Assembly (NCBI GenBank): GCA_002441005.1
Contig: DJWO01000014.1
Coordinates: forward strand, 62,001 to 126,000
DNA: 64,000 bases
Direction: 5' to 3'
Source of the DNA: Candidatus Aminicenantes bacterium UBA6228
GTDB lineage: Bacteria; Acidobacteriota; Aminicenantia; Aminicenantales; Saccharicenantaceae
Shown here: in pieces, positions 1-8,587 of the stretch
Position numbering within the stretch: position 1 is the stretch's first letter
Layout of the letters: every line of letters starts with the position of its first letter
Position numbers and translations under genes: made by a program
Notes under the pieces: model-generated
What the model saw: the letters and a program-made list of their open reading frames with translations, nothing else
What the model was told of the DNA's origin: nothing
Databases searched by the model: none

Positions 1-228
1 TAATAAGTAAAAATAGCAGATTTTTCTTTAAATTTCAAGAGAGACTGCTCTCAAGAAAAATTCCTAAATAGAGGAGACAGGTCTTTTGGCCCGAGAAATT
101 TACGGCTGAAACTTTTGAATTTTTTATTGACAGCCCTATTGACCTGTGTTAAAGAAACTAAAGTTATACTTAGGATTATATAACAACCTGATAAGACAGG
201 CTTATTTGCTTACAGAGGAGCAGCCGAA
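1..228. other. Upstream region of the AGCS symporter gene
   Basis: AT-rich non-coding stretch. It contains a short hairpin around position 45 (GAGAG/CTCTC arms), a TTGACA hexamer at 126-131 that could be a -35 element but lacks a good -10 at 17 nt, and an AGAGGAG ribosome binding site about 10 nt before the ATG at 229. I see no RNA gene or riboswitch that I can name. Confidence 0.4.
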
Positions 229-1605
229 ATGGAACTTTTCCTGAACAATCTGGCAAGCTGGCTGGATAAAACAGCCTCTAACATCTGGACAATTATGGTT
301 CCGATATTATTCGGGGTTGGTTTGATTTTAAGCATCAGACTTGGTTTCATTCAATTCAGAAAACTGGGAACGGCTTTCAAAGTAATGTTCAGCCGCCGGT
401 CAAGAAAAGGCGGCGGGGAAGGAGATGTCTCCCCATTCGCCGCTGTTTCCACTGCTCTGGCGGCAACCGTCGGGAATGGAAATATTGCCGGCGTGGCCAC
501 GGCCCTCTACTGGGGAGGGCCAGGGGCTATTTTCTGGATGTGGATTTGTGGTTTCCTGGGGATGGCGACTAAATTCTCTGAAGCCTTTCTGGGAGTTCTC
601 TTCCGGGAAAAACATCCGGATGGAACAATTGCCGGCGGCCCGATGTATTACATCAAAAACGGCCTGAATAAAACTAAATTTGCTATTTTTCTGGCTGGTT
701 TTTTTGCCGTTTGTGGGACCTTTGCTGCTCTCTTCGGCACCGGCAACATGATGCAAAGCAACCAGATGTCCCTGGCCATTAAAACTCAGTTCGGCATTTC
801 TCCGATCATAACGGGAGCAGTAATCACTTTTTTTGTTGGCCTGGTGGTTATTGGTGGGATTAAAAGAATTAGCGCCGTAGCCGAGAGATTGGTTCCCGCC
901 ATGATTGTTCTCTACCTCGCGGCAGGAATCATTGTTCTTATAGACAATGCCGGCGCCTTACCTAATGCCTTCAAGTTAATTTTCCAATATGCTTTCACAC
1001 CGGCGGCAGCCACCGGTGGCTTTGTTGGCGCTGCTATCAAACAGGCTATTCAGTTTGGCGCCAGGCGTGGCATTCTCTCCAATGAGGCTGGCCTGGGAAG
1101 TGCTCCTATTGCCCATGCTGCGGCTCAGACTCCCAGTCCGCTTCACCAGGGCCTGATCGGCGTCATGGAAGTATTTATTGATACGATTATCGTCTGTACT
1201 TTTACTGCTCTGATTAATCTGTCTTCTGGTGTCTGGACGAGCGGAGTATCGGGTTCAGCTATGACAGTTTCGGCTTTTTCGAAAACTTTGCCCCATGTCG
1301 GCGGGATCGTTGTCTCTCTCTGTTCCTTTCTATTTGGCTATACGACCATTGTTGGCTGGTGTTATTATGGCGAGCAATGCCTTAAATACCTGTTTGGCCT
1401 CAAGGTTACAATGCCTTACCGGATAATTTTTATCGCCCTGACATTTATCGGTGCAGTAGTCTCGATTGAAATCGTTTTCTTTATGGGTGATATCGCCAAT
1501 GCCTTTATGGCCTTGCCTAATCTGATCGGCCTGCTCTTACTGTCAGGCGTACTGGCACATAAAGTTAAAGAAATGAAGAAACGTTATCCCAATCTCTTAG
1601 AATAG
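229..1605 (+). CDS. Sodium:alanine/glycine symporter (AGCS family)
   Basis: 458-residue polytopic inner-membrane protein with the length and motifs of the alanine or glycine:cation symporter family, which couples Na+ entry to uptake of small neutral amino acids. Family features visible are the N-terminal GNGNIAGVATAL segment near residue 83, GGPMYYI near residue 136, and the block FGARRGILSNEAGLGSAPIA around residues 280-300. The start is supported by AGAGGAG upstream. It is monocistronic: the next genes run on the opposite strand. The choice between alanine and glycine cannot be read from the sequence. Its neighbours GltS and an APC permease make this an amino-acid uptake region. Confidence 0.93.
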   Translation: MELFLNNLASWLDKTASNIWTIMVPILFGVGLILSIRLGFIQFRKLGTAFKVMFSRRSRKGGGEGDVSPFAAVSTALAATVGNGNIAGVATALYWGGPGAIFWMWICGFLGMATKFSEAFLGVLFREKHPDGTIAGGPMYYIKNGLNKTKFAIFLAGFFAVCGTFAALFGTGNMMQSNQMSLAIKTQFGISPIITGAVITFFVGLVVIGGIKRISAVAERLVPAMIVLYLAAGIIVLIDNAGALPNAFKLIFQYAFTPAAATGGFVGAAIKQAIQFGARRGILSNEAGLGSAPIAHAAAQTPSPLHQGLIGVMEVFIDTIIVCTFTALINLSSGVWTSGVSGSAMTVSAFSKTLPHVGGIVVSLCSFLFGYTTIVGWCYYGEQCLKYLFGLKVTMPYRIIFIALTFIGAVVSIEIVFFMGDIANAFMALPNLIGLLLLSGVLAHKVKEMKKRYPNLLE

Positions 1606-1827
1606 GACCGGGTGCTATCTGCATATTCTTTCGCCTTCTTCGTGGACGCTTTTATACGAAGTATCGAAGTGAAAGCCAGACACGTTGACCGCCATTTTGC
1701 TAACAGAATCTGTTAGTCCAGGGTCATCATGTTCCCGGTCTCCCATTTTCCCTGGATCCAGGCACCCAGCCGGACGGCATCCAGGTCAATAAAATCATTA
1801 AAAGCCTGGCAGGTGAACAGCAAACAG
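1606..1827. other. Intergenic region between convergent genes
   Basis: Separates the AGCS gene from the convergent GspG-like gene. It holds a 6-bp hairpin (CTAACA/TGTTAG, about 1699-1715) without a T-run, so it is at best a weak terminator. One frame on the minus strand stays open for about 40 codons past the GspG-like stop, but it has no start or ribosome binding site, and I do not call it a gene. Confidence 0.4.
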
Positions 1828-2208
1828 TCAGTATTCCTTAATAATATCGTCCTCAGTTTCAAAAAGGCCATCAGGGCCAGCTGAGCAAAGACTGAACGTA
1901 CTGTCAGAAACTCTTTCGTATTTTATTTCGTGTCCCCAGCCGTCGGTCAGACTCAAGCCATATGATCTCGCTCTCTGCCATTCCTTTAGAGATTCTGGTG
2001 CTTCGCGACCGCTTTCTGCCATCCATTCGATAATGGCCCGTGACAGCGACTCGAGATTGACCGTGGTCAGTTCGATTCTGGCCTGATTAAAGTGCTGGAT
2101 GTCTTCTTCGATGGGCGCTTTCTTTTCAGTTCGCAGAAAATAGGAAAAAAAGATGATAATCAGAGCAAGAAGAAGGATGGCCAGAGCACCTTTTCCCTTC
2201 ACTTCCAC
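1828..2208 (-). CDS. Small membrane-anchored protein with GspG-like C-terminus
   Basis: About 126 residues from a GTG at 2208 (a second GTG at 2202 is equally possible). A longer frame to an ATG at 2280 is rejected because its first 19 codons would lie inside tRNA-Lys. Visible parts are a short basic N-terminus, one hydrophobic helix (ALAILLLALIIIFFSYFL), a soluble region, and a C-terminal DGWGHEIKY...CSAGPDGLFETEDDI. That end resembles the conserved C-terminus of major pseudopilins (DPWGNPY...SLGADG...DI), but the prepilin G-F-T-L-I-E cleavage motif is absent. I infer a membrane-anchored GspG-fold protein of unknown role, separate from the minor pilins 5 kb away. Confidence 0.6.
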   Translation of the reverse strand: MEVKGKGALAILLLALIIIFFSYFLRTEKKAPIEEDIQHFNQARIELTTVNLESLSRAIIEWMAESGREAPESLKEWQRARSYGLSLTDGWGHEIKYERVSDSTFSLCSAGPDGLFETEDDIIKEY

Positions 2209-2222
2209 CTCGAGAAAAGAAT

Positions 2223-2295
2223 TGACCCGTGAAGGACTCGAACCTTCAACCCGCGGATTAAGAGTCCGCTGCTCTACCAATTGAGCTAACGGGCC
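2223..2295 (-). tRNA. tRNA-Lys (CTT)
   Basis: The minus strand folds into a full cloverleaf: acceptor GGCCCGT/ACGGGTC (one G-U), D arm, anticodon stem GCGGA/TCCGC with loop CTCTTAA giving anticodon CTT, and T arm with GGTTCGAGTCC. Discriminator is A; no CCA is encoded. It lies immediately upstream of the GspG-like gene on the same strand. Confidence 0.95.
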
Positions 2296-2357
2296 AAAAT
2301 TATTTTTAAGTTTAGATTAGAGCCATTTAATTGTCAACTCAACAACTATGGATGGCC

Positions 2358-3590
2358 TCAACCAAAAATGTTCAGGAAAACGGTGATCAAAAGAGCATTG
2401 GTAAAATCAATAAAGAAGGCACCAACCATCGGCACGACCAGAAAAGCCCGGGGAGCTCGTCCAAATTTATCCACCAGGACTTTCATATTGGCCATGGCAT
2501 TGGCCGTGGTCCCCATCATGAAGCCGCAAAAGCCGCCGCTCATGACAGCCGATTCATAATCCCGCCCCATCAGTCTGAACACCGGGCCAAGACAGAGCAA
2601 AGCAATTAAGATAACCTGCCCCACCAGAACAATGATCAGTGGCAGAACAAGACCGGCCAGTTCCCAGAGTTTGAGAGTCATCAGGGCTATAACCAGGAAA
2701 AGCGACAGCGAAACGTGCCCCAGGTCATCCATTGTCTTCTGGGAAAGCCCGATGAGGCCGGTCAGATCGTCCAGATTGCGGATGATGGCTGCCACAAACA
2801 TAGCCCCGATATAGGCAGGAAGGGTAAAGTGGAGGGCGGCAAAGCCCTGGCTTAGCCAGGAACCAATCCACATGGCAACCAGCAGTACCACTGTATTCTT
2901 AAGAAGGATGTAAGCTCCCCTGTCCTCTCCGGACGGTGCAGCCTCCTTTTCTCCCAGGGCAGCTGCTTCAACTATGTCCTCGGTTGTGGGGACGGAGATG
3001 TCCCGGGGTTTGGCAGCTGGCTTACGCAGCTTGTGTCGTTCAATTAAAAAGGTGCCAAGCGGCCCACCGACTAATCCCCCGCTAATGATTCCGAACATGG
3101 CTGCCGCCACGGCGATGGTGGCTGCCCCCGTCACCCCGGCTTTTTCAAACAGGGGGGCAAAGGCCAGACCCGTGGCTGGACCTCCGGTCAGGGTTACCGA
3201 ACCTGCCAGCACGCCAAACAGCGGCTTTAAGCCCAGCAGGGCAGCCAGGCCCACACCCAGGACATTCTGGAAGATGGCGGCTACCGTGGCAATGATGAAA
3301 AAAAGGAGAACCTGAGGACCTCCAACCTTGAGAAACCGCAGGCTGGCTCCGAAACCGATGGTGGTGAAGAAAGCGATCATCAGGGGGTCTCTGAGCGTCG
3401 TATCAAAGGTGAACAGGCTAAGTCCATAATGCCGGGCGATAAGAGTGGCTAAAGCTACCAATAAGCCTCCGACCACCGGCGCTGGAATGTTATAACGTGA
3501 CAGAGGCTTGATCCACCGGCATAGCCCGTAGCCCAGAAAAAGAATGATACCGGCAAAGGCTACTGTATCAATAAGGTTAAGATGCAACAT
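2358..3590 (-). CDS. gltS: Sodium/glutamate symporter GltS
   Basis: 410-residue membrane protein matching the length and topology of GltS, which imports glutamate with Na+. Two inverted halves are visible with glycine-rich re-entrant segments: GSVTLTGGPATGLAFAP near residue 130 and GFCGFMMGTTANAMANM near residue 365. AAGGA lies 6 nt before the ATG. The gene follows the APC permease on the same strand with only 21 nt between them, so they are probably one operon. Glutamate uptake agrees with the histidine-to-glutamate enzyme HutU encoded elsewhere in the window. Confidence 0.93.
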   Translation of the reverse strand: MLHLNLIDTVAFAGIILFLGYGLCRWIKPLSRYNIPAPVVGGLLVALATLIARHYGLSLFTFDTTLRDPLMIAFFTTIGFGASLRFLKVGGPQVLLFFIIATVAAIFQNVLGVGLAALLGLKPLFGVLAGSVTLTGGPATGLAFAPLFEKAGVTGAATIAVAAAMFGIISGGLVGGPLGTFLIERHKLRKPAAKPRDISVPTTEDIVEAAALGEKEAAPSGEDRGAYILLKNTVVLLVAMWIGSWLSQGFAALHFTLPAYIGAMFVAAIIRNLDDLTGLIGLSQKTMDDLGHVSLSLFLVIALMTLKLWELAGLVLPLIIVLVGQVILIALLCLGPVFRLMGRDYESAVMSGGFCGFMMGTTANAMANMKVLVDKFGRAPRAFLVVPMVGAFFIDFTNALLITVFLNIFG

Positions 3591-3611
3591 GGTCTATCCT
3601 TTGTTTTAAAC

Positions 3612-4982
3612 TCAGTCAGCCCCGGTCTGGCCCCGGCGTTTCCAGATCAGGTAGGCAGGAATGCCGAGGGCAATCAGAGCCAGCCCGGCAAATGAGTTCC
3701 AGAAGGCCCGAAGAAGCGAATTGATGGTCAGAAAAATGGAAGACAGAATAAAGAGGATCGGGGTAACTGGATATCCCCACGTCTTATAGGGGCGCGGACG
3801 GTCAGGGAATTTCCGGCGAAGTATCATGACCCCCAGGACGGTCAGCCCCATGAAGATCCAGAAGCCGAAAATGACATAAGAATAAAGTTGTTCAAAGGTG
3901 CCACTCAGGCTGAGAAGGGAGGCCCAAATCGCCAGGACAATAATCGAAACATGAGGTGTCCGGTATTTAGGATGGATCCTGGCTACGGCCTTAAAGAAGA
4001 TCCCATCTTTGGCCATGGCGTAAAAAACTCTGGGTGCAGTCAGGAGATGACCATTTATGGTTCCGGTCATCGACAACAGGATGATGAGGGTGATGATGGA
4101 GGCCCCGATTGGCCCGACAGCTGCTTCCATTACATCGGCGGCTATCCGGGTCGATTTAGCCATCTTGGCGGCTGGAAAAACATAGAGATAGGCGAGATTG
4201 GCCACCAGGTAGAGAAAGATAACTGACAGGGTTCCGATGAAGATTCCCAGGGGTAGATTTTTCTGTGGATCCTTAATCTCCCCGGCGCAATAGGTGCTTG
4301 TTTCCCAGCCTTTATAGGCCCAGAGAGCTGAAACCAGGGCCACCCCAAAGGCGCCCAGTAGCCCGCCGCTCACCGGCGCGGCGTTCTCGTTGGAAAAGAA
4401 GTTACTTGTCGCCCCTCTGGCAAACAGGAAAACAACGGCGCACATGCCAATCAAGGCAACAAACTTTATGCTCGTCAGGAAATTGGTCACCAGGGCACCC
4501 TTCTTGACACCTAAGTAATTTACTGCAGCCAGAATGGCGATGAGGGAGACGGCTACAACCCTGGTCTGGAGACCATTTATTTTTACGAAATACGGGAGAT
4601 ATTTGGAGGAGAATCCCACCGCCAGGGTGGCAATCGTCCCGGCTTCAACGATTAGAAACAGAGTCCAGCCAAAGAGGAAAGCGATAAGCGACCCGTACGC
4701 CTCGCGGAGATAGATATAGATCCCACCGGCCTGGGAGTACATGGCAGATAACTCGGCGATAGCCAGGGCACCAAAGAAACTCAGGATACCACCAATGATC
4801 CAGACGGCCAGCATCAGTTTCGGCGTGCCAACTGTAGAAGCAATATTAGAAGGATTGATAAAAATTCCAGAACCAATCATCGCCCCGATGACAATACCGA
4901 TAATGCTGAACAGGCCCAGAACCCGTTGAAGCTCAGGAGTCTTCGGAGCGGCCGGAGAAGCTGAAGGATTGTTATTTTGCAT
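3612..4982 (-). CDS. APC-superfamily amino acid permease
   Basis: 456 residues with about 12 membrane helices. The N-terminal GIVIGAMIGSGIFINPS (residues about 30-46) is the helix-1 unwound substrate motif of the amino acid-polyamine-organocation superfamily. The YAKDGIFF-like segment around residue 325 (FYAMAKDGIFFK) and the RP-rich region before the last helices fit the LAT/exchanger branch. The substrate is unknown. The gene has no ribosome binding site; instead a TATAAT lies 6 nt before the ATG, suggesting a leaderless mRNA. It is the first gene of a probable operon with gltS. Confidence 0.9.
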   Translation of the reverse strand: MQNNNPSASPAAPKTPELQRVLGLFSIIGIVIGAMIGSGIFINPSNIASTVGTPKLMLAVWIIGGILSFFGALAIAELSAMYSQAGGIYIYLREAYGSLIAFLFGWTLFLIVEAGTIATLAVGFSSKYLPYFVKINGLQTRVVAVSLIAILAAVNYLGVKKGALVTNFLTSIKFVALIGMCAVVFLFARGATSNFFSNENAAPVSGGLLGAFGVALVSALWAYKGWETSTYCAGEIKDPQKNLPLGIFIGTLSVIFLYLVANLAYLYVFPAAKMAKSTRIAADVMEAAVGPIGASIITLIILLSMTGTINGHLLTAPRVFYAMAKDGIFFKAVARIHPKYRTPHVSIIVLAIWASLLSLSGTFEQLYSYVIFGFWIFMGLTVLGVMILRRKFPDRPRPYKTWGYPVTPILFILSSIFLTINSLLRAFWNSFAGLALIALGIPAYLIWKRRGQTGAD

Positions 4983-4988
4983 TCGCTT

Positions 4989-4994
4989 ATTATA
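4989..4994 (-). promoter_or_regulatory. -10 element of a probable leaderless promoter (APC permease)
   Basis: TATAAT on the minus strand, then six bases AAGCGA, then the ATG. With a TTTAAA 17 nt upstream as a poor -35, the expected transcription start falls on or next to the A of ATG. No Shine-Dalgarno sequence is present. Confidence 0.5.
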
Positions 4995-5060
4995 AATTTA
5001 TTGTCAAGGAATTTAAAATGATTTAAAGAAATTTTAGACAGATCAGCTGGAATAAATTAA

Positions 5061-5091
5061 TTGCTGAATTTTTTCTTTTAATGAGTATAAT
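5061..5091 (+). promoter_or_regulatory. Probable sigma-70-type promoter for the DPP-IV gene
   Basis: A perfect TATAAT at 5086-5091 with TTGCTG at 5061-5066; the 19-nt spacer is long. It lies 36 nt before the ATG of the peptidase gene, in the divergent region shared with the APC permease. Confidence 0.45.
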
Positions 5092-5127
5092 TTCTTTTAA
5101 CGATAATAATTTTAAGTTGGAGGAAAG

Positions 5128-7245
5128 ATGCTTAAAATGCCCAGACACTGTCGAAAGAATCTCACCGCTTTATTAATTCTTCCCGGTTTGCTCTTTTTCT
5201 TGCAGTTAGCTCTCCTTCCCTCATTTCTTCTTTCTCAGGACCGGCTGAAGACTTACCCCAATTATGATCGCTACGAAAAGTTGTTGAAAGAGATGCGGGA
5301 GGTAGTCAAGCTCGGCTCTATCCGGGTTACCTGGAAAGACGAGGGCCAGGCTCTGGAATTTGTGCGGGATGGTCAGCAATGGCGTTATGACCTCAGGACA
5401 AGAAAACTGACTAAAATCGGCGAGGCCAAGGAACAGCCGCCGATGGCTTTTGCCCGCCGGGCGGGAATGCCTGAACGCGGCCGTCAATTGGCCAGCGCCG
5501 AATCACCCGATAAAAAATACAAGGCGGTCTATCGCGACCGGAACCTCTATTTAGTCGATCAAACTACCAAAGAAGAAATAGCCATTACCACCGATGGCTC
5601 AGATAAGACCAGAGTTAAATATGGTACAGCCTCCTGGGTATATGGTGAAGAATTGTATCAGACGACAGCCATGTGGTGGTCTCCTGATAGCCAGCAAATT
5701 GCTTTTTACCGTTTTGATGAAAAAGAAGTGCCTGATTATTACCTCCAGCTTGACCAGACCAAGCTCTATAGCAAAATGGACATTGAACCCTACCCGAAAC
5801 CAGGCCAGCCCAATCCGGTAGTTGATCTGGTGGTCTATGACTTGAGAAACAAGAAGACAACTCGGATCGATGTCCGTCAGGGACAGCCTTTTTCCAATGA
5901 AGTTGTCGGCCATTATATTTACGGCATTGAGTGGACTAAAGATGGTCGTGAGCTTCTTTTCTTCCGGGCAAACCGCCGGCAAAATATAACCGAGCTGGCC
6001 GCTGCTGATCCGGTTAGCGGGAAAACCAGGGTGGTCGTCCGGGAAGAGTGGCCAACAGGCTGGGCAGAAAACTCCCCTTCAATCACCTGGCTTAAAGACG
6101 GACGCCGTTTTATCCTGGTCTCAGAAAGAACTGGCTATCAAAACCTGTATCTCTATGAACTGAGTGGAAAACTGCTGGCCACTCTGACCAGCCATCCATT
6201 CGAAGTCGGCAGCGTCCTGGCCGTCGATGAGAAAGCAGGGCTGGTTTATTATACCGCCAGAAGCGGTGATAATCCGATGAAACTCCAGCTTCACCGGGTG
6301 ACTCTTGGCGGGAAAAACGACCGGCGGCTAACCGACCCGGCTTTTAATCATCTGATTGATATGTCCCCTGACTGCAAATACTATGTTGATGTTGCTCAAA
6401 CCCATGATATTCCGCCAGTAACCAGGCTCTACTCGGTGTCGGGTAAAATGATTGCCGAACTGGCTAAATCCGACCTGAGCCGGTTTGAAGCTCTCGGTTT
6501 GAAGAAAGCCGAGCTATTTACCTTTAAAGCGGCTGACGGGCAGACCGATTTATATGGCCTGCTTCAATTCCCCTCAAACTTCGATCCGGGCAAAAAATAC
6601 CCCTTGCTGGTCAGCGTCTATGCCGGTCCAGCCACTAATGGCGCCCGCGAAACATTTAGTGTGCCAAGTCCAATCACCGAGTTTGGCTTTCTGGTGGCCA
6701 GCCTTGATTCCCGTAGTGTAGCCGGAGTAGGCAAAAAATCCCTGGATGCCATTTATTTGAAGCTCGGGACAGTTGAAATAGACGACCAGGCAGCCGGGGT
6801 TAAGGCTTTGAGCCAGAGGCCTTATGTTGATGGCAGCCGGGCAGGCATTTTCGGAACATCCTATGGAGGCTATGCTTCTATCATGTCCATTTTGAGGCAC
6901 CCTGAAGTCTTTGCCGCTGCCAGTGCTTCTTCACCAGTGACTGGCTGGGAACACTACGACAGCATCTACACCGAGCGCTACATGTGGCTTCCGGAAGAAA
7001 ACAAGGAAGGCTATAAAAATGGCAGCGCCCTGACCTATGTCAATAACCTTAAGGGGCGGTTACTGATTTATTACGGGACAGCTGACAATAATGTCCATCC
7101 GAATAATTCCATGCAGTTGATTCAAGCCCTGCAGAAAGCCGGGAAGAGTTTTGAGGTTCAGGTTGGACCAGACCTGGGTCACACCGGCGTCCGCCAGGAC
7201 CGGATGATGGAATTTTTCATTGAAAATTTAATCCTTAACAAGTAA
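5128..7245 (+). CDS. Secreted dipeptidyl peptidase IV-type serine peptidase (S9)
   Basis: 705 residues: an N-terminal signal sequence (hydrophobic stretch about residues 12-35), a DPP-IV beta-propeller region (about 60-480), and a C-terminal alpha/beta hydrolase. The catalytic triad is readable: Ser578 in GTSYGGY, Asp653 in YGTADNNVHP and His685 in DLGHTG. The DPP-IV double-Glu substrate motif is not obvious; the EENKEGY segment is elsewhere. The family cleaves X-Pro or related dipeptides from peptides, here probably in the periplasm. GGAGGAAAG precedes the ATG. The gene stands alone, followed by a palindromic repeat. Exact specificity is unknown. Confidence 0.92.
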   Translation: MLKMPRHCRKNLTALLILPGLLFFLQLALLPSFLLSQDRLKTYPNYDRYEKLLKEMREVVKLGSIRVTWKDEGQALEFVRDGQQWRYDLRTRKLTKIGEAKEQPPMAFARRAGMPERGRQLASAESPDKKYKAVYRDRNLYLVDQTTKEEIAITTDGSDKTRVKYGTASWVYGEELYQTTAMWWSPDSQQIAFYRFDEKEVPDYYLQLDQTKLYSKMDIEPYPKPGQPNPVVDLVVYDLRNKKTTRIDVRQGQPFSNEVVGHYIYGIEWTKDGRELLFFRANRRQNITELAAADPVSGKTRVVVREEWPTGWAENSPSITWLKDGRRFILVSERTGYQNLYLYELSGKLLATLTSHPFEVGSVLAVDEKAGLVYYTARSGDNPMKLQLHRVTLGGKNDRRLTDPAFNHLIDMSPDCKYYVDVAQTHDIPPVTRLYSVSGKMIAELAKSDLSRFEALGLKKAELFTFKAADGQTDLYGLLQFPSNFDPGKKYPLLVSVYAGPATNGARETFSVPSPITEFGFLVASLDSRSVAGVGKKSLDAIYLKLGTVEIDDQAAGVKALSQRPYVDGSRAGIFGTSYGGYASIMSILRHPEVFAAASASSPVTGWEHYDSIYTERYMWLPEENKEGYKNGSALTYVNNLKGRLLIYYGTADNNVHPNNSMQLIQALQKAGKSFEVQVGPDLGHTGVRQDRMMEFFIENLILNK

Positions 7246-7257
7246 GGAAAGGACATA

Positions 7258-7297
7258 GATGGGGTCGGGCCGACAAAATTGTTGGCCCGACCCCATC
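7258..7297. repeat. Palindromic REP-like element
   Basis: Forty-base near-perfect inverted repeat just after the DPP-IV stop. Each 19-nt arm contains GGGGTCGGGCC, and the arms differ at one position that can form G-U. There is no T-run, so it is not a standard rho-independent terminator. It is followed by the imperfect direct repeat AAATCACCCC(T/C) twice. The form resembles repetitive extragenic palindromes mobilised by REP-associated transposases, but no transposase is present here. Confidence 0.55.
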
Positions 7298-7490
7298 TAA
7301 AATCACCCCTGAAATCACCCCCGGTGACCATTGTCTCTTGAGCCCCAGATTATTAATCTGCTATCAGGAGGCAAGGCGAACAGCCCTGAAGAGCAAACAC
7401 ATTAATCTTAATCTGCTTGCATTTTGTTTATCAACTGGGATAAAATTAGGCCAAAAGATGAGCGGGCAGGGAAAAACAGGGATAAAAAGG

Positions 7491-8021
7491 ATGAAAAACA
7501 AAGGATTCACTTTTATTGAGATTATTGTTGTTCTGGGTATAATCGGGATAGCTGTGGCTGCTTCCTATCCAAGCATTCTAAACGTTCTGGAGGTCAGAGC
7601 TCTGGAAAGTTCAGCCAGGGAACTCCTGACCACCCTGGAAGCGGCCCGTTATACGGCCGTTAATGATAAAGTTAACTGCCGGGTGCGATTCTTTCAAGAA
7701 GACAGCCAGTGGAGATATATGGTCGAGGTTGAAGAAGGCGGACTAACCGGGACGAACCCCACCTTTACCTGGAAGCCTGTGCCTAAGTTCATCAAAAAAA
7801 CTCTTCCTCCAAAATTTAATCCTCAGATTGATTTGCCCGAGACAAATAGACAAATAGTTTTTTCTCCGCTGGGGATAGTCGCTAACTATAATTTTACCAC
7901 TCCTCAGAACTTTCAGATCATTCTCAAGAGCGATAAGCTTAAGAACTTATCTCAAGATAATCAAAGAATAATTGTCATTTATGCCGGCGGCTCAATTGGC
8001 TATAAAAAGGCCAGGGGTTAA
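7491..8021 (+). CDS. Prepilin, GspH/FimT-like minor pilin
   Basis: 176 residues from the ATG at 7491, chosen because AGGGA lies 8 nt upstream and it gives the classic leader MKNKG followed by FTFIE. The frame is open further upstream (TTG at 7338, ATG at 7458), without good support. The cleavage motif G^FTFIEIIVVLGIIG is followed by the N-terminal pilin helix, and ALESSARELLTTLEAARYTAV matches the helix continuation of GspH/FimT pilins. Processing by a prepilin peptidase and assembly into the pilus tip complex is inferred. It is the first gene of a five-gene minor-pilin/PilY1 run. Confidence 0.85.
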   Translation: MKNKGFTFIEIIVVLGIIGIAVAASYPSILNVLEVRALESSARELLTTLEAARYTAVNDKVNCRVRFFQEDSQWRYMVEVEEGGLTGTNPTFTWKPVPKFIKKTLPPKFNPQIDLPETNRQIVFSPLGIVANYNFTTPQNFQIILKSDKLKNLSQDNQRIIVIYAGGSIGYKKARG

Positions 8022-8033
8022 AGGAGCAGAGCC

Positions 8034-8552
8034 ATGAGACCTGCAATTTTGATAACAGCGGCAATCAAAAAGATCCAGCTAAAATCAAGGTCTAAAAGCC
8101 TTCAAAAAAAAGATGATAAAGACGCCAGAGGTTTTACTCTGATCGAAGTGATTATCAGCCTGGCGCTGGTCACGGTGGTTTTTGTCAGCCTGGCCCAGCT
8201 TTTTACTCTCAGCATCATGCAGAATTTAAGGTCAAATGAAATCAGTAATGCTATTTTTCTGGCCCAGCAGCAGATTGATTATCTGAGGACCTTGACTTCG
8301 GACGAGCTAAATGATTTTCCTAATACCACCCTCGGGGAAAGTAACGACGAAAGAATAGATATTAATGCTGATGGGACTATAGATTTCAGGAGAATTACGC
8401 AAGTCGAAGAGTCAACATCACTAATAGGCAGCTTTGATATCATGGTGGTGGTTTTTCCCCCGGCTTATCAGGATACGGCCGCCAATAGCTTAATAACAAA
8501 CCCAGAAAAATATAAAGCTCGGGCTTATATCCATACTATTATCTCCCGTTAA
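8034..8552 (+). CDS. PilV-like minor pilin
   Basis: 172 residues. RGFTLIEVIISLALVTVV is a type III prepilin signal; the leader before the cleavage site is 33 residues, much longer than the 5-10 of ordinary type IVa pilins. The helix SLAQLFTLSIMQNLRSNEISNAIFLAQQQID matches PilV-type proteins, which act with PilW, PilX, FimU and PilY1 to prime pilus assembly. AAAGGAG lies upstream of the ATG. It begins 12 nt after the GspH-like gene. Confidence 0.83.
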   Translation: MRPAILITAAIKKIQLKSRSKSLQKKDDKDARGFTLIEVIISLALVTVVFVSLAQLFTLSIMQNLRSNEISNAIFLAQQQIDYLRTLTSDELNDFPNTTLGESNDERIDINADGTIDFRRITQVEESTSLIGSFDIMVVVFPPAYQDTAANSLITNPEKYKARAYIHTIISR

Positions 8553-8587
8553 AAAAGTTTAATTGAGGCCTGAGTGGCAGGTGAAAA

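Noticed and set aside
1696..1827. Open frame after the GspG-like gene on the minus strand
   Set aside because: About 40 codons without a start codon or ribosome binding site; it may be a decayed extension but cannot be supported.
2209..2280. N-terminal extension of the GspG-like protein to an ATG at 2280
   Set aside because: These codons lie inside the tRNA-Lys gene; the GTG codons at 2208/2202 just after the tRNA are better.
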